Of a stretch of 64,000 nucleotides of DNA, positions 1 to 11,501 are shown one piece after another. The number at the start of each line of letters is the position of its first letter. Positions within the stretch are counted from its first letter, which is position 1. A program made the translations under genes and the position numbers. Below the pieces are notes generated by a model. The model was not told where the DNA came from and did not search any database. It saw nothing but the letters and a program-made list of their open reading frames with translations. Source of the DNA: Hemileia vastatrix. Its lineage: Eukaryota > Basidiomycota > Pucciniomycetes > Pucciniales > Zaghouaniaceae. The stretch spans positions 1,302,001 through 1,366,000 of the forward strand of contig JASXTE010000005.1 of the NCBI GenBank assembly GCA_030280995.1. Reading direction: 5' to 3'.

Positions 1-2692
1 TGTTCATGATCTTAGGGAGATGAACAAGGTTACTGTAAAGGACACAGGAATGCCACCAAAGCCAGAGGAGTTTGTTGATTCTTTTGTGGGACGCGCATAT
101 TATGGATTAGGTGATATTATGGGAGGATACAATGAGCGCAAATTGGACAAATCATCCAGACCCATGACAATGTTTGAAACCCCACTGGGGTACTTCAGGT
201 TGACAAGGTTACCACAAGGCGCAAAAAATTCTGTGGCGGTATACAAAGCACAGATGATGTGGATATTGCAGGATGAAATTCCAGATCATGTGGGAATTGT
301 CATTGATGATGGCCGTATAAAAGGACCAGCCAGAGATTAAAATTGGGAGGTGTTAGAGGAGAATCCATATATTAGAAGGTTTGTTTGGGAATATGCCATT
401 ACCCTGGAAAGAGTGCTATTCAGAATAGAGGAGGCAGGATTAACAATCTCTGGATCCAAGTTTGCTTGTTGTGTTCCAGTCCTAGATATAGTGGGACATG
501 TGGTATGCAAGGAAGGAAGGATCATTGCAAAAAAGCAGAAGAATAAGGTGCTTATATTGTCAAGGCCAAGAAATACTATGGAATTTAGAGGATTTTTAGG
601 CATTTTGTACATATGTAAGAATGTTTATTCAAGATTTTGCTTTGTTGTCCTCACCTTTAAGGCGCTTAACAAGAAAAGATGTTTTATGGGATTGGATGGA
701 GGAATGTGATGAGTCATTTGAGTTGTTGAAAAGGATTGTAGGAAAATATATTCTTTTGAAGAAATTGGAGTATGGACCAAGCACTGGGAAAATTACTCTA
801 GCGGTGGATTCTAGTGTGACAGCAGTGGGCGCAGTTTTGATGCAGGAGGATGAGGAAGGTAATGATAGACCTGTTCTTTATGAATCTAAGACTTTTACTA
901 GAGTAGAGTCTAGGTACTCTCAGTCTAAGCTGGAGTTATGCAGAGTAGCAAAGATTCTTAAGAAGCTACAATGGATGCTTTGGGGGCAACATTTTGAGTT
1001 TCAGGTTGATGCGCTATCGTTGGTTCAAATGATTAGTAGCCCAAGTTTACCAGATGTGCCCATGATGAGGTGGGTGGTGCAGATTAATTTGTTTTCTTTT
1101 GATTTAGTCTATAAGCCAGGAAAGTTGTTCACTATTCCAGATTCATTATCTAGAAGACCACCATGTGAAGAAGACTTGGAAGCCGAAGAATTTAAAGAAG
1201 ATAAAAGATGGGCAAACAGGATAGATTATTGTTATGAAAGATTCAGCAAGGTTTTCCGAGATGATAATAAACTACTAGCGTGGGAAGTCCGTAGAGACAT
1301 AAAACTAGATGTTGAAGATGCAAAGGTAGTCTGCAACTGGATTTAGGTAATGCTTAAGCTAACATAGCAACAAGGAGTGCGCTAGGCAAGGCAGTGGAAG
1401 AGTCAGATGATGAAGATGATTTGAAGGGAAGTCAAGATAGTAGTACTCATCCCAAAGAGGGAGAGTATTCTGAAGACAACGCATCTACTGATGAGGGAGT
1501 AGATTTGTTAAGGTTATATCTGGAAGGTAGTAGTTGACCAGATTTTCGCGATGAAAAGGTTTGGCACAAAATTGAAAAGTGTGCTAAAGGCTATTTTATT
1601 AAAACTGGTACGTTATGGAAGGATCAAGCTTTGTTTCCTCAGTTAGTTGTCCAAACTAGGAAAAGGAAGGAGAAGATACTCAGGGAGTTACATGAGAATT
1701 TAGGACATAGAGGACAAGAAGAGATGTATTGCAGAGTTAGGGAAAGATTCTGGTGGCCCAATATGAAGAATGAAGTAAAAGATTGGGTTAAATCTTGTCC
1801 TGAATGTCAGCGTAGGAGTAACAGAAAGCCAAAAGAGAAAGGTAGAGCAACGGGTGAAGATACTGTTTTTGGTAGGGTCGGTTTAGATGCAGTTCATATA
1901 AAATAAGGATGCTTTAAATACTTGGTAGTAGCCAGGAATGATCTATCAGGATGGGTTGAAGCAACCCCTTTGGTAAATCTTAAGGCGAGTAATAGAGCTG
2001 AATTCTTAAAGAAAGAATGGGTTTATAGGTACGGGGTAATGAAGATGGTGACCGTAGATGATGGCGCTGAATTTGCTGGAGAATTCCAAGAAGTAGTCAA
2101 AGGTATTGGCGCAAGGCTGAGAGTTGCAACACCATATTATCCTGAAGCAGAGGGGATGGTAGAAAGAGGGCATCAAGTTATAAAGGATGCACTAGTTAAA
2201 TTATGTGGGAATAGTGGGGCAAAGTGGAAGAACTACTTTCCATTAGTTTTGCTTGCGGACAGGATTTCAGTTAAAAGGACAACAGGGTTTTCACCGTATG
2301 AGCTTATGTTTGGTCAAAGGGCGGTATTACCTAGTTATCTAGAGGCTGGATCTTTTCTAGGATGTGACTGGGATCAAGTGCCCTTGACTGAAGATTTGAT
2401 TCTAGCAAGGGTAGCGCAGCTTGAAAGAAAAGACAAGTTTGTGGAGAAGGCATATGATAAAATGATGTAGATCCAGGACAAGTCAGTTAAATATTGGGGT
2501 GAGCGTTTAGCACATAGGTTAAGGAAGCCATTTAACCCAGGAGATTTGGTTTTGGTTTATAATAGAAGTTTAGAAAGCCAATGGGGGAAGATGTTTTCTG
2601 ACAGATGTAATGGTCCTTATAGGATAAGAAAGCAGATAACTGGGGAGTCTTACTTACTGGAGGAACTGGATGGTACTGAATGGAAGCAACAT
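1..2692 (+). pseudogene. decayed Ty3/gypsy pol (RT-RNase H-integrase), 5' end outside the window
   Basis: Remnant of a gypsy polyprotein of the same family as the pol at 15259-18729, which it matches segment by segment. Visible parts are reverse transcriptase (20-600, with catalytic VIDD near 300-311 and LPQG), RNase H (780-1000, LAVDSS then ESRYSQSKLELC), the integrase zinc-binding region (1690-1830, H-x3-H and CPEC), the integrase core (LDAVHIK, VDDGAEF, YYPEAEGMVERG) and the GPY/F tail (NGPYRIRK, about 2605-2630). It is broken by stops near 338, 1346, 1537, 1903 and 2468 and by frameshifts around 345 and 610. At 2692 it is cut by the insertion 2693-7915 and its last codons resume at 7916. 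It cannot be functional. The upstream gag and 5' LTR would lie left of the window. Confidence 0.9.
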
Positions 2693-3852
2693 TATGGTAA
2701 GGTAAACTCTTACAGTCACCTTGCTGTAAGCAGAATCCGGAGGAGATATGTGGATTTAGCTGAAAACCCCGTCCTTCCAATAAAATAACAAAATGGGAAT
2801 TCTAAATCACTAAGCTAACCAGTCTACTTGGATCTGATTGATAAAAATAATGAAACTCTAAAATAATTAACTCTTATTGAGATTTAATGAAAGTGGCTGT
2901 TGAGAAAGAAATACTGATAACAACAATTAAGGTGTACCAGTGAAAGATCTGAAAAGATTGACTTTTATGTTTTTATAATAATTTAAATTTTTATGAGACA
3001 GCAATAATCAAGTCCCAGTGATGAAGACCTTTCTAAAGATACCCTGTATGAAGTGTGATTTAAATTGTTGAGTAGTGTTTCTAAAATGTTATATATAAAA
3101 TATAAAGTTATAAGGGTATTAAAATTTATTTAATTTGTTGAGTGATAAAAAATGAGACTGTGGTGGTTAAAGATTAAGCTGTATGATGTATCCCCCCCCC
3201 TCAATTTTGAGTCTGAGAGGCTCTTAAGTATTCCTAGTCATGTGCCTAAGTTTTCCCCTCCAGAGCTCACCCAGAGTCAATCCGGAGCCCATACGGAGCT
3301 CGTACGGAGTCAAAGCAGAGTCCGTACGGAGTCAAAGCGGAGTCCGTACGGAGTCAAAGCGGAGTCCAAGCGGAGTCCGTCCGGACTCAATTAGAACCTT
3401 TAAAACTATAATAAAAAATCTAGAAAAATTACACATAATAGAACCACTTCCCCTATAAATTCCAAACTAATTTTTGTAGTCTGCGCAGCTCTAATTACCC
3501 TGTGAAAATTCATCAAAGTTAAGTATTTTCTAAAAACGTAAATATTTCTATAAATCTTTAAAATTCATTTAAAAATATAAGAAAAATAGTAAAAATTCTG
3601 GGAAAATTTCCCAAGGTTCTTGAGTGACTCGACTTGATACTTATAAACTCTACAGACCGTAAAAATAAGTTTTCTCCGTAAAATAAATTGTTTTTGCGTA
3701 GGCATTTGCTCTTGAGCAATTTCTTCATATTTAAAACTCAAATAAATTAAATAAAACCCTTTTATATATAAAAAAATAATAACGCCAATCTTACACGCCG
3801 TAATAACTACATTTAGGTACTTAGGTGCCATACTAAACTTTAGGCTACCACA
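2693..3852 (-). repeat. 3' LTR of the non-coding gypsy derivative
   Basis: On the minus strand it begins TGTGGTAGCC and ends CCTTACCATA, like the three other LTRs of this family here. It carries a minisatellite at about 3284-3386 built from GGAGTC-containing units, and a C-run at 3191-3199. Confidence 0.9.
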
Positions 3853-3862
3853 TCCTCCCTCC
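3853..3862 (-). other. polypurine tract (plus-strand primer)
   Basis: Minus-strand GGAGGGAGGA abuts the TGTGG start of the 3' LTR, identical to the tract at 21591-21600 in the full-length element. Confidence 0.8.
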
Positions 3863-4524
3863 AATTGAGAATGTCCCCATTCTTATAAATTTGCATAAGT
3901 GGTTGAGCAATTCCAAAAGAATTATCTTTTCTAATAAAATAATTTGATAAATTTTTTTAGCTGGTCTTCTTTTAATCTTTTATAATAAAAAGGTTGTTTC
4001 TTCTTCTCTGGCTTGATATAACATAAAATAAAATAATATAAATCTTGTGATGATTCCACTTCTGAGAGCAAGGTTTGAATCCCTTCAGAGTCCCATTAAC
4101 CAGTCTTCCTTCTTGTCACAGCATTGAGAGAGTGGATCTTCCTATGAGCCAAATACTCCTGATTCCAACCTCATAGGGCCCCCCACTGAGCCGAATTCTA
4201 TGATTCCAATCTCGCCATAAGGTCCTCCAAGCTTCACACCAAAAAAAATGGCCTAACTATGAGGCACTAAAAAAAATCATTCCCTAAAATCCAACTACCA
4301 TCCTAACTTCTGATTCCTTCATCACAATTTTCAAGCTTTGCTATGCAGCAAACCCATAAAATAATTTTTCCAGGCTTCCAATAATAATATTAACTTTAGA
4401 CCATGTTAAAGCGCCACAAATTTCACCTAATTACCCATTATGCTTTCTTTAGCATCATCACCACCTAAAATTTTAACCTCCTAAAGCTTATCAGCACCCA
4501 ATTCCTGAAATAATTGAATAACCA

Positions 4525-5355
4525 GTTTAGAGTCTTAGTGGACAGTGATAAAATAAAAGATTGAATTGAGTTATCCAAACAAGATTGACATTCCAGTTTA
4601 AAGTCTTGGTGGACCAAACATATAATTGATTGCCAGTTTATGGTCTTGGTAGACCAAAGATTGTTTAAGTGCATAAATAACTTGAAATATTCATAAATAA
4701 GGCCTAGGCTTGACCAAAGATTGAATAAACTTGATAATCCAGTTTGATGTCATAGTGGACCAAACATTTGATCGACAAGTAATCCAGTATAAGGCTATAG
4801 TGGTCCAATGAATGTTGAATTATCCTGCAGATATTAATTTTCCAGTTTAAAGTCATAGTGGACTAAACAATGAATGAACTACCAGTTTAAAGTCATGGTG
4901 GACCAAACATTTGATCGATAAGAAATCCAGTTTAAGGTCATGGTGGACCCAACAGCTTGATAATAGTCCAGTTTAGGGTCTTGGTGGACCTAAAATTTGA
5001 TAACACTCCAGTTTAAGGTCTTGGTGGACCTAACATTTGATTGTTAAAATTAAAAATAAAAAAAAATCCATCTCCCAAAAATATCCATAAAATCTTGAAC
5101 ATCCTTGAAATTCAGTTTAAAGTCTTGAAGGACTAGCAGCTCCAATATAAAATCTTTAATGACAGTCTTGAAAATTAGCCAGTTTAAAGTCTTGGAGGAC
5201 TAACAGCTCGAAAATTCATATAAAAAACCTTAAAGAACGTCTTGAACAGTAGCCAGTTTAAGGTCTTGGAGGACTAACAGCTCCAAAATTTGTATAAAAC
5301 TTTAAGGAAAGTCTTGAACAGTAGCCAGTTTGAAGTCTTGGAGGACTAACAGATT
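4525..5355 (-). repeat. hairpin-repeat array, about 15 copies
   Basis: Spaced copies of a short motif, here read on the minus strand: a 4-bp stem (GGTC/GACC or AGTC/GACT), six-base loop of type CACCAA or CTCCAA, and trailer TTAAACTGG. Copies lie about 40-70 bases apart with unrelated spacers. The array matches the plus-strand arrays at 20045-20929 of the full element in the same order, inverted. An isolated further copy is at about 6086-6108. Confidence 0.85.
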
Positions 5356-5469
5356 TCAAGAAAAAGAAGTAAAATCCCATATGTATTGAGTTCCCCTAGA
5401 CCCTGTTTCCTGTCTAAACTATATGAATAAACTAAAAAGAATAGTGACTGAAAAATAAAACTAAGAAAT

Positions 5470-5640
5470 ATAATAATAATTTTGATTTAATTAATTATTT
5501 TATTTATTTTTTTTTTAATTTATATTTTTTTTTATTATTTTTTTTTTATTTTTTTTATTTTTTATTTTTTATATTTATTTTAATTTTAATTTTTTTTTTT
5601 TATTATTATTATTATTTTTTTTTATTTTAATAAAAGATTT
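5470..5640. repeat. T-rich low-complexity tract
   Basis: Almost pure T with scattered A. It corresponds to the A-rich tract 19740-19910 of the full-length gypsy element in opposite orientation, so it is part of the element, not a separate insertion. Confidence 0.8.
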
Positions 5641-6175
5641 TAGAAAAGATAGGTTTGAAATAAAAGTTAAAATTTAATTTTAAAGAAAGATAAATGAACG
5701 TGAAAAGAAAGATAAAAAAAGGTAAAAAGAATTATCAAAATTAAAAATTTAAAAGATGCCCCCTGGCCATTTGATGAGCCGTACCCTCGACATCATACCC
5801 ACATCCAAGTGCAACTTGATGTGGTTACACAATTTTGTGAAATTGAAAAGAAAAGAAAATAAATGAAAGTTTTTAGAAGATAATTTTTATAATGATGATC
5901 ACTGGGTGGGCTCCCTCCAATTTATAAAAATGATTAGAGACCACCAGTGAGCATCACCTTTACAATAATTCATAATATATATTAAAGAAAAGAAATCACA
6001 ATCTAACATAAAAAAAAAATCAAAATCAAAATAAAATAAAAAGAATCTTGAATCCGGCATTGAGAGCGGTGTCTCTTGATTCGTTCCAGTTTATAGTCTT
6101 AGTGGACTTCCTATAATTAAAAGACAAAGCCAGGATTCAACTAGAAACAGGGAAAATTTTGGAAACGAACATTAT

Positions 6176-6216
6176 GGGGTAATTGTGTATAGAGCAGCCA
6201 GCCCATCAATTACCCC
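6176..6216 (-). other. conserved 41-nt hairpin of the gypsy 3' region
   Basis: Ten-base arms GGGGTAATTG and CAATTACCCC enclose a 21-base loop. The same structure is at 19180-19220 and, with a compensatory base-pair change, at 56824-56864. Its position after pol suggests a cis-acting RNA element; the role is inferred only. Confidence 0.65.
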
Positions 6217-6426
6217 CACACTTGCCAATATTAAATTAAGAAGGTTCCCCTGTGAACACTTCTTCCAATAAATTTTAAAAATTTTCCAACACTATCTTCA
6301 CCCATATTTTAAGAATTTTAAGTTTTTAAAAATTTCAAAGAAGGTCTTCTTGAATTTTGTTAAGTTTCATCATAGTTTCGTGGCCCATATACAGTGTAAC
6401 GATAGTAAAGTATTTTTGATAAAAAA

Positions 6427-6728
6427 GAAGATAGTTTATCCTCATTGTGGAGGTCATCATAAAATTTTGTTGGTATTATAGTTTATCCTCATTGCGGAGG
6501 GATCCATATAATTTCATAAATGTCATAGTTTATCCTCATTGCGGAGGTAATAAAATTTGATAATTTTCATAGTTTATCCTCATTGCGGAGGTTGATAAGA
6601 TTTTTGCAGTTTACCCTCTTGCTGGAGGTCCAGAATAGAAGGAGATACTTTCAGTTTAACCTCTTGCTGGAGGTCATCATCATAATCTAAACACAATAAT
6701 CCTGCCAGTTTAACCTCATGGGGGAGGT
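6427..6728 (-). repeat. hairpin-repeat array, seven copies of the CCTC/GAGG type
   Basis: On the minus strand, three copies like those in the coding region of the full element (6608-6728, loops CCCCAT and CAGCAA, trailer TTAAACTG or GTAAACTG) are followed by four copies like those just after pol (loop CGCAAT or CACAAT, trailer ATAAACTAT). The series joins repeats that are kilobases apart in the full element. Confidence 0.85.
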
Positions 6729-6734
6729 GCCAAC

Positions 6735-7915
6735 TATGGTAAGGTAAACTCTTACAGTCACCTTGCTGTAAGCAGAATCCGGAGAAGATATGTGGATTTA
6801 GCTGAGAACCCCGTCCTTCCAATAAAATAACAAAATGGGAATTCTAAATCACTAAGCTAACCAGTCTACTTGGATCTGATTGATAAAAATAATGAAACTC
6901 TAAAATAATTAACGCTTATTGAGATTTAATGAAAGTGGCTGTTGAGAAAGAAGTACTAATAACAACAATTAAGGTATACCAGTTAAAGATCTGAAAAGAT
7001 TGACTTTTATGTTTTTATAATAATTTAAATTTTTATGAGACAGCAATAATCAAGTCCCAGTGATGAAGACCTTTCTAAAGATACCCTGTATGAAGTGTGA
7101 TTTAAATTGTTGAGTAGTATTTCTAAAATGTTATATATAAAATATAAAGTTATAAGGGTATTACAATTTATTTAATTTGTTGAGTGATAAAAAATGAGAC
7201 CGTGGTGGTTAAAGATTAAGCTGTATGATGTATCCCCCCCCTCAATTTTGAGTCTGAGAGGCTCTTAAGTATTCCTAGTCACGTGCCTAAGTTTTCCCCT
7301 CCAGAGCTCACCCAGAGTCAATCCAGAGCCTGTACGGAGCTCGTACGGAGTCCGAACGGAGTCCGTACAGAGTCGAAGCAGAGTCCATACGGAGTCAAAG
7401 CGGAGTCCGTACGGAGTCCAAACAGAGTCCAAGCGGAGTCCGTCCAGACTCAATTAGAACCTTTAAAACTATAATAAAAAATCTAGAAAAATTACACATA
7501 ATAGAGCCACTTCCCCTTTACATTCCAAACTAATTTTTGTAGTCTGCGCAGCTCTAATCACCCTATGAAAATTCATCAAAGTTAATTATTTTCTAAAAAC
7601 GTAAATATTTCTATAAAACTTTAAAATTCATTTTAAAATATAAGAAAAATAGTAAAAATTCTGGGAAAATTTCCCAAGGTTCTTGAGTGACTCGACTTGA
7701 TACTTATAAACTCTTCAGACCGTAAAAATAAGTTTTCTCCGTAAAATAAATTTTTTTCGCGTAGGCATTTGCTCTTCAGCAATTTCTTCATATTTAAAAC
7801 TCAAATAAATTAAATAAAACCCTTTTATATATAAAAAAATAATAACGCCAATCTTACACTCCGTAATAACTCCATTTACGTACTCAGGTGCCATACTAAA
7901 CTTTAGGCTACCACA
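6735..7915 (-). repeat. 5' LTR of the non-coding gypsy derivative
   Basis: Minus strand TGTGGTAGCC to CCATA, followed by GTTGGC, the first bases of the primer-binding region seen at 11326-11347. The GGAGTC minisatellite lies at about 7320-7450 and differs in copy number from the partner LTR. Confidence 0.9.
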
Positions 7916-8032
7916 ACGTGTGGCGGCATATCAGATCAAAAGATTCTACCCAAGGGGTGTTCCAGTAAAACAAGATAACCTCTGGAATGAGGAAAAACTA
8001 CCAGAATGACCTCCGGGAAGAGGTTAAACTAA
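7916..8032 (+). pseudogene. C-terminal end of the interrupted gypsy pol, with two hairpin repeats
   Basis: After the insertion, codons for V-A-A-Y-Q-I-K-R-F-Y-P-R-G continue the pol of 1-2692, matching the C terminus of the 15259-18729 polyprotein. Two hairpin repeats follow at about 7979-8002 (loop TGGAAT) and 8011-8032 (CCTC/GAGG stem, loop CGGGAA, trailer TTAAACTAA), placed as in the full element just after pol. Confidence 0.85.
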
Positions 8033-8624
8033 CAAGTTATGTTAAGCTTTGTTTTTCTAAGAGGATTCACAGGAGGCTTTGACACAGTTGTGACAGATAG
8101 AGGGCGCTAACTGGAAGTTAGGTGCACTATGGCTGAACAGGCAACTGGCATAAGCATCAGATGAGGGCGTAGAGGAAAATGAAATCTTATATTCTCATAG
8201 TTCAAGGGGAAATGACGAGATAGGCAATTGGATTAAAGGAGGAGCATACCATGTAAACGCAAAAGATGCTGGGAATTTAGATAATGAGTTAACTAACCAG
8301 GAGTGGATTAACAATTTATAGATGGGGCTCTCTACAGTTCAATTCTTATTTACATCATGTATTTTTGTATTGCAGTAAAGGCAGTACAGTTTTATGATTT
8401 AAAAGTTTATTTATGAATTTTTTTTAGGGTTTACAGTCTTTCAAAGAAAGTAGAGGGAGCAAAGTTAGGTGCTCTAAAATTAGAAGACAAGTAGTATGGA
8501 AGACAGGTGTAGAAGAATAGCACCGTGTCTAAAAGGATTATTTAAAGGCATAGCAAGAAAAAGAAATGAAGACTATGCACAGGGATAATGAACAGAGATC
8601 GCTCATATGGAGAGCACTAGTGGA
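8033..8624. other. 592-bp stretch without a recognisable gene
   Basis: No supported ORF on either strand. It lies between the end of the old gypsy pol and the 3' end of gene B, so it is either 3' internal DNA of that element or flanking sequence. I recognise nothing else in it. Confidence 0.5.
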
Positions 8625-9431
8625 CTATTCAGTATCGGGGTGAAAGCTATTAGGATATCCTTTCCAGTCTTCAGGCATGACAAAACAAAGAGGATCGGCG
8701 GGGAATCCAAGAATAGTTGATGAGCTTATTTTGTTCATTAGTTGACCTATAATTTTTATATGGGTGTAGCAAGCTTCAAGTTCAGTGTCAGAAAAAGCTG
8801 GTGCGTTATAATAGGATAGAGACATAGCGTCATATATAAGACGAATCCTGGAAAACATTTTCATGGAATGAACAAAAAGTAAAGGAATAGGAACCCATAC
8901 CAGGGGGATGGATTCATTGAAGCCTGAAAAAGAGCCAAAAGGTAAGGGAAGTGTAAGTATAATGAAGGGTACTTACTTGCTAATAAGTTTTGTGGGTGCG
9001 CCGATGGCGAAGAAATGGTAACCCTGTCAGGAGCAGCTGTAGCGGAGCCTGAGCGCATAGAAGCATTAGAGCTTGGAGTGTAAGAAGGCCGAGTGCTAGG
9101 CTGGATAGATATTTTGCGCCTGGAAAAAGTAGGAAGCAATGGCAACTCATAAGGAACGTTTTTATTGGTAAAAGAGTTGAGGCTAGCAGGACTAGTGGTT
9201 GTAATCATGGGGGGGGCTACTGGTACAACTAGGTGGAAAGCAAATATAGCCAGTAGGCTGAGGAGTATTTTGATTTAGAGAGATATTGAAAGTTTTGTGG
9301 TATCTAAAGCAGTTGTCACAGGCAGGTCTAAAGGAGGCATACCCCTGAGGTCTAGAAAATGTACAATGAAAGTTGCTGCATTTACAAAAAGAGCACTCTT
9401 GATCTTTGGGAACTGTGCAATATTGAGTCAT
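8625..9431 (-). pseudogene. gene B: cysteine-cluster protein of unknown function, one frameshift
   Basis: Minus-strand gene with a TATA box about 40 bp before the ATG (9429-9431). Exon 1 (9431-8977) encodes a cysteine-rich start (CSFCKCSNFHC, later ACDNC) and a Ser/Pro-rich linker. A GTAAGT donor at 8976 and a TTTTTCAG acceptor lead into exon 2 (8923-8625), which stays open to a TGA. Total is about 250 residues. Exon 1 changes frame in a run of eight C (minus strand, near 9209-9216); one base fewer would restore it. That is either a real lesion or a homopolymer read error. The paired CxxC arrangement recalls Zn2Cys6-like clusters of basidiomycete hypothetical proteins, but no DNA-binding role is shown. 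Gene A upstream on the same strand has the same layout, suggesting duplicates. Confidence 0.55.
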
Positions 9432-9468
9432 GATGTTTGGATGAAGGTAATCTGGGTTTTTAGGCGGG

Positions 9469-9477
9469 CTATTTATA
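9469..9477 (-). promoter_or_regulatory. TATA box of gene B
   Basis: Minus-strand TATAAATAG lies about 40 bp upstream of the gene B start codon. It stands in a GC-richer context (CCGCC just downstream) than its surroundings. Confidence 0.5.
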
Positions 9478-9483
9478 GGTCAA

Positions 9484-9947
9484 TAATAGCATTATGGAAA
9501 AGAAATCAGTTGCGCAATAACTGACATGAGCGCTGAATGGTTTCTAAGAAGGATATGAAGAATTTTCATCAAAAAAAATAAGGGACCTAAGGAAAGGCAA
9601 ATCCGTCACATTCAAGGGAAAGTCATACGTTGTGAAGATCTGAATATTTCAAGGGAACACGTGCATATATGATGCAGGGGATGTATTTGCTGCTATAGGG
9701 AGTAGCGCCAATCTCAAATTTATTTTGGGTTTATTCTTTCATCTTTCATAGGCACTTAGTAGTAAGGTGCGCTGTTTGGAAAAAGGATGATATTTTTTGG
9801 GGCAACTCATCTTGCAGATCTTGGGTTCTCACAAGGAACTTGGGGTCAAGAAGAATTAACAAAAAAAAAAAGGAAAAAAATTAGTATTGTTGCGTTTTTT
9901 TTACAAAGCTATTTACAATTTATTAGGAATATGGAAGGAAATTTTTT
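9484..9947. other. spacer between genes A and B
   Basis: 464 bp between the stop of gene A and the promoter of gene B. It has purine runs and a poly-A/T patch near 9858-9905, but no ORF or RNA gene that I can support. Confidence 0.4.
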
Positions 9948-10219
9948 TTAGTATTCTGCGTCATCATAGATTGTGATGCTGAAGGCCCAGTTGTTAACAG
10001 CCTCTTGCATGTTTTGTTGCAAGGTGGTCATTAGCTGTTTTGGTTTATTATACTTGGCGCGAGTATAAACTGGGACCGCCTCAAGAAATTCCTTGACGGC
10101 AGCTATCATATTGTTCATACAATTCATTGTTGCACTGTATGGTGCAAAGGCAATGTGCTCTGAAAAATCCCAGTTTTGAGCCATGGTGGGCTCTTCCTCA
10201 TTGTTGTTAGGAGGGACTT
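9948..10219 (-). pseudogene. gene A, 3' part of last exon
   Basis: Minus-strand coding end of the gene that starts at 24778. It runs from the gypsy insertion (10219/10220) through MAQNWDFSEHIAFAP to IYDDAEY and a TAA. Rejoining it to 22706-22899 with a single 4-bp target copy keeps the frame (462 nt, 154 codons including stop), which shows that the two parts belong to one exon. It is alpha-helical-looking with no recognised domain. The gene is cut by 12.5 kb of retrotransposon and cannot make its original product. Confidence 0.75.
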
Positions 10220-11325
10220 TGTGGTAGCCTAAAGTTTAGTATGGCACCTAAGTACGTAAATGGAGTTATTACGGCGTGCAAGATTGGCGTTATTATTTTT
10301 TTATATATAAAAGGGTTTTATTTAATTTATTTAAGTTTTAAATATGAAGAAATTGGTCACGAGCAAATGCCTACACAAAAATAATTTATTTTACGTAGAA
10401 AACTTATTTTTACAGTCTGAAAAACTTATAAGTATCAAGTCGAGTCACTCAAGAACTTTGGGAAATTTTCCCAGAATTTTTACTATTTTTCTTAGATTTT
10501 TAAATGAATTTTAAAGTTTTATAGAAATATTTACGTTTTCAGAAATTACTTAACTTCGATGAATTTTCACGGGGTAATTAAAGCTGCGCAGACTACGAAA
10601 ATTAATTTGGTATGTAAAAGGGAAGTAGCTCTACTATGTGTAATTTTTCTAGATTTTTTATTATAGTTTTATAGTTCTAATTGAGTCCCGAAGTCCGGAC
10701 GGACTCCATACGGACTCCGTTTCGACTCCGGATTGACTCTGGGAGAGCTCTGAAGGGGAAAACTTAGGCACGTGACTAGGAATACTTAAGCGCCTCTCAA
10801 ACTCGAAATTGAGGGGGGGGGATACATCATACAGCTTAATCTTTAACCACCACGGTCTCATTTTTTTATTACTCAACAAATTAAATAAAATTGTAATACC
10901 CTTATAACTTTATATTTTATATATAACATTTTAGAAATACTACTCAACAATTTAAATCACACTTCATACAGGGTATCTTTAGAAAGGTCTTCATCACTGG
11001 TACTTGATTATTGCTGTCTCATAAAAATTTAAATTATTATAAAAACATAAAAGTCAATCTTTTCAGATCTTTCACTTGTACACCTTAATTGTTGCTATCA
11101 GTATTTCTTTTCTCAACAGCCACTTTTATTTAAAACTCAATAAGCGTTAATTATTTTAGAGTTTCATTATTTTTATCAATCAGATCCAAGTAGACTGGTT
11201 AGCTTAGTGATTTAGAATTCCCATTTTGTTATTTTTATTGGAATGATGGGGTTTTCAGCTAAATCCACATATCTCCTCCAGATTCTGCTTACAGCAAGGC
11301 GACTGTAAGAGTTTACCTTACCATA
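10220..11325 (+). repeat. 5' LTR of the full-length gypsy element
   Basis: Starts TGTGGTAGCC and ends CCTTACCATA; the ends form short imperfect inverted repeats (TGTGGTA and TACCATA). It has a shortened version of the GGAGTC minisatellite (reverse sense, about 10683-10735) and a G-run at about 10812-10820. Confidence 0.92.
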
Positions 11326-11326
11326 G

Positions 11327-11347
11327 TTGGCGCCCAACGTGGGGTTC
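11327..11347 (+). other. primer binding site
   Basis: TTGGCGCCCAACGTGGGG begins one base after the LTR and starts with the TGG complementary to a tRNA CCA end. The priming tRNA cannot be named without a tRNA set. Confidence 0.75.
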
Positions 11348-11501
11348 AATTTCTCAAGCTTTCTTTAAAGACTTACTTGGATCAAGAAGGTTATTAGCCC
11401 GCAAGAGGCTTGTTTTCTGGAACTCTAATTGGATTTTTCTTATTGGCCTGCAAGAGGCTTGTTATTTTATCGATTGTTAACGCTTTTCATTACTTATTGG
11501 G

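Larger units (their letters stand above)
2693..7915 (-). mobile_element. complete but non-coding gypsy-family derivative (LTR - hairpin arrays - LTR)
   Basis: A 5223-bp minus-strand element with two LTRs of 1160 and 1181 bp, flanked by ACAT (2689-2692) and ACGT (7916-7919). Removing it with one ACGT copy rejoins the surrounding pol reading frame exactly (codons for K-Q-R-V-A-A), so insertion site and 4-bp duplication are firm. Internally it has no gag or pol. On the minus strand the 5' LTR is followed by six bases of primer binding site (GTTGGC), three hairpin repeats typical of the coding part of the full element (6608-6728), then the non-coding 3' region of that element, a polypurine tract and the 3' LTR. 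It must have been mobilised in trans by a relative of 10220-22705, or have lost its interior after insertion. The stretch 3866-4520 holds 3' region conserved with 20930-21590 but no gene. Confidence 0.9.

Noticed and set aside
4064..4100. tRNA-like T-arm (GGTTTGAATCCC) here and inverted at 21360-21395
   Set aside because: No anticodon or D arm with matching stems could be found; it is part of the conserved gypsy 3' region.
8841..8902. Second intron in gene B (GTATGG to TTTTCCAG)
   Set aside because: Removing it breaks the frame, while reading through keeps it open to the stop.
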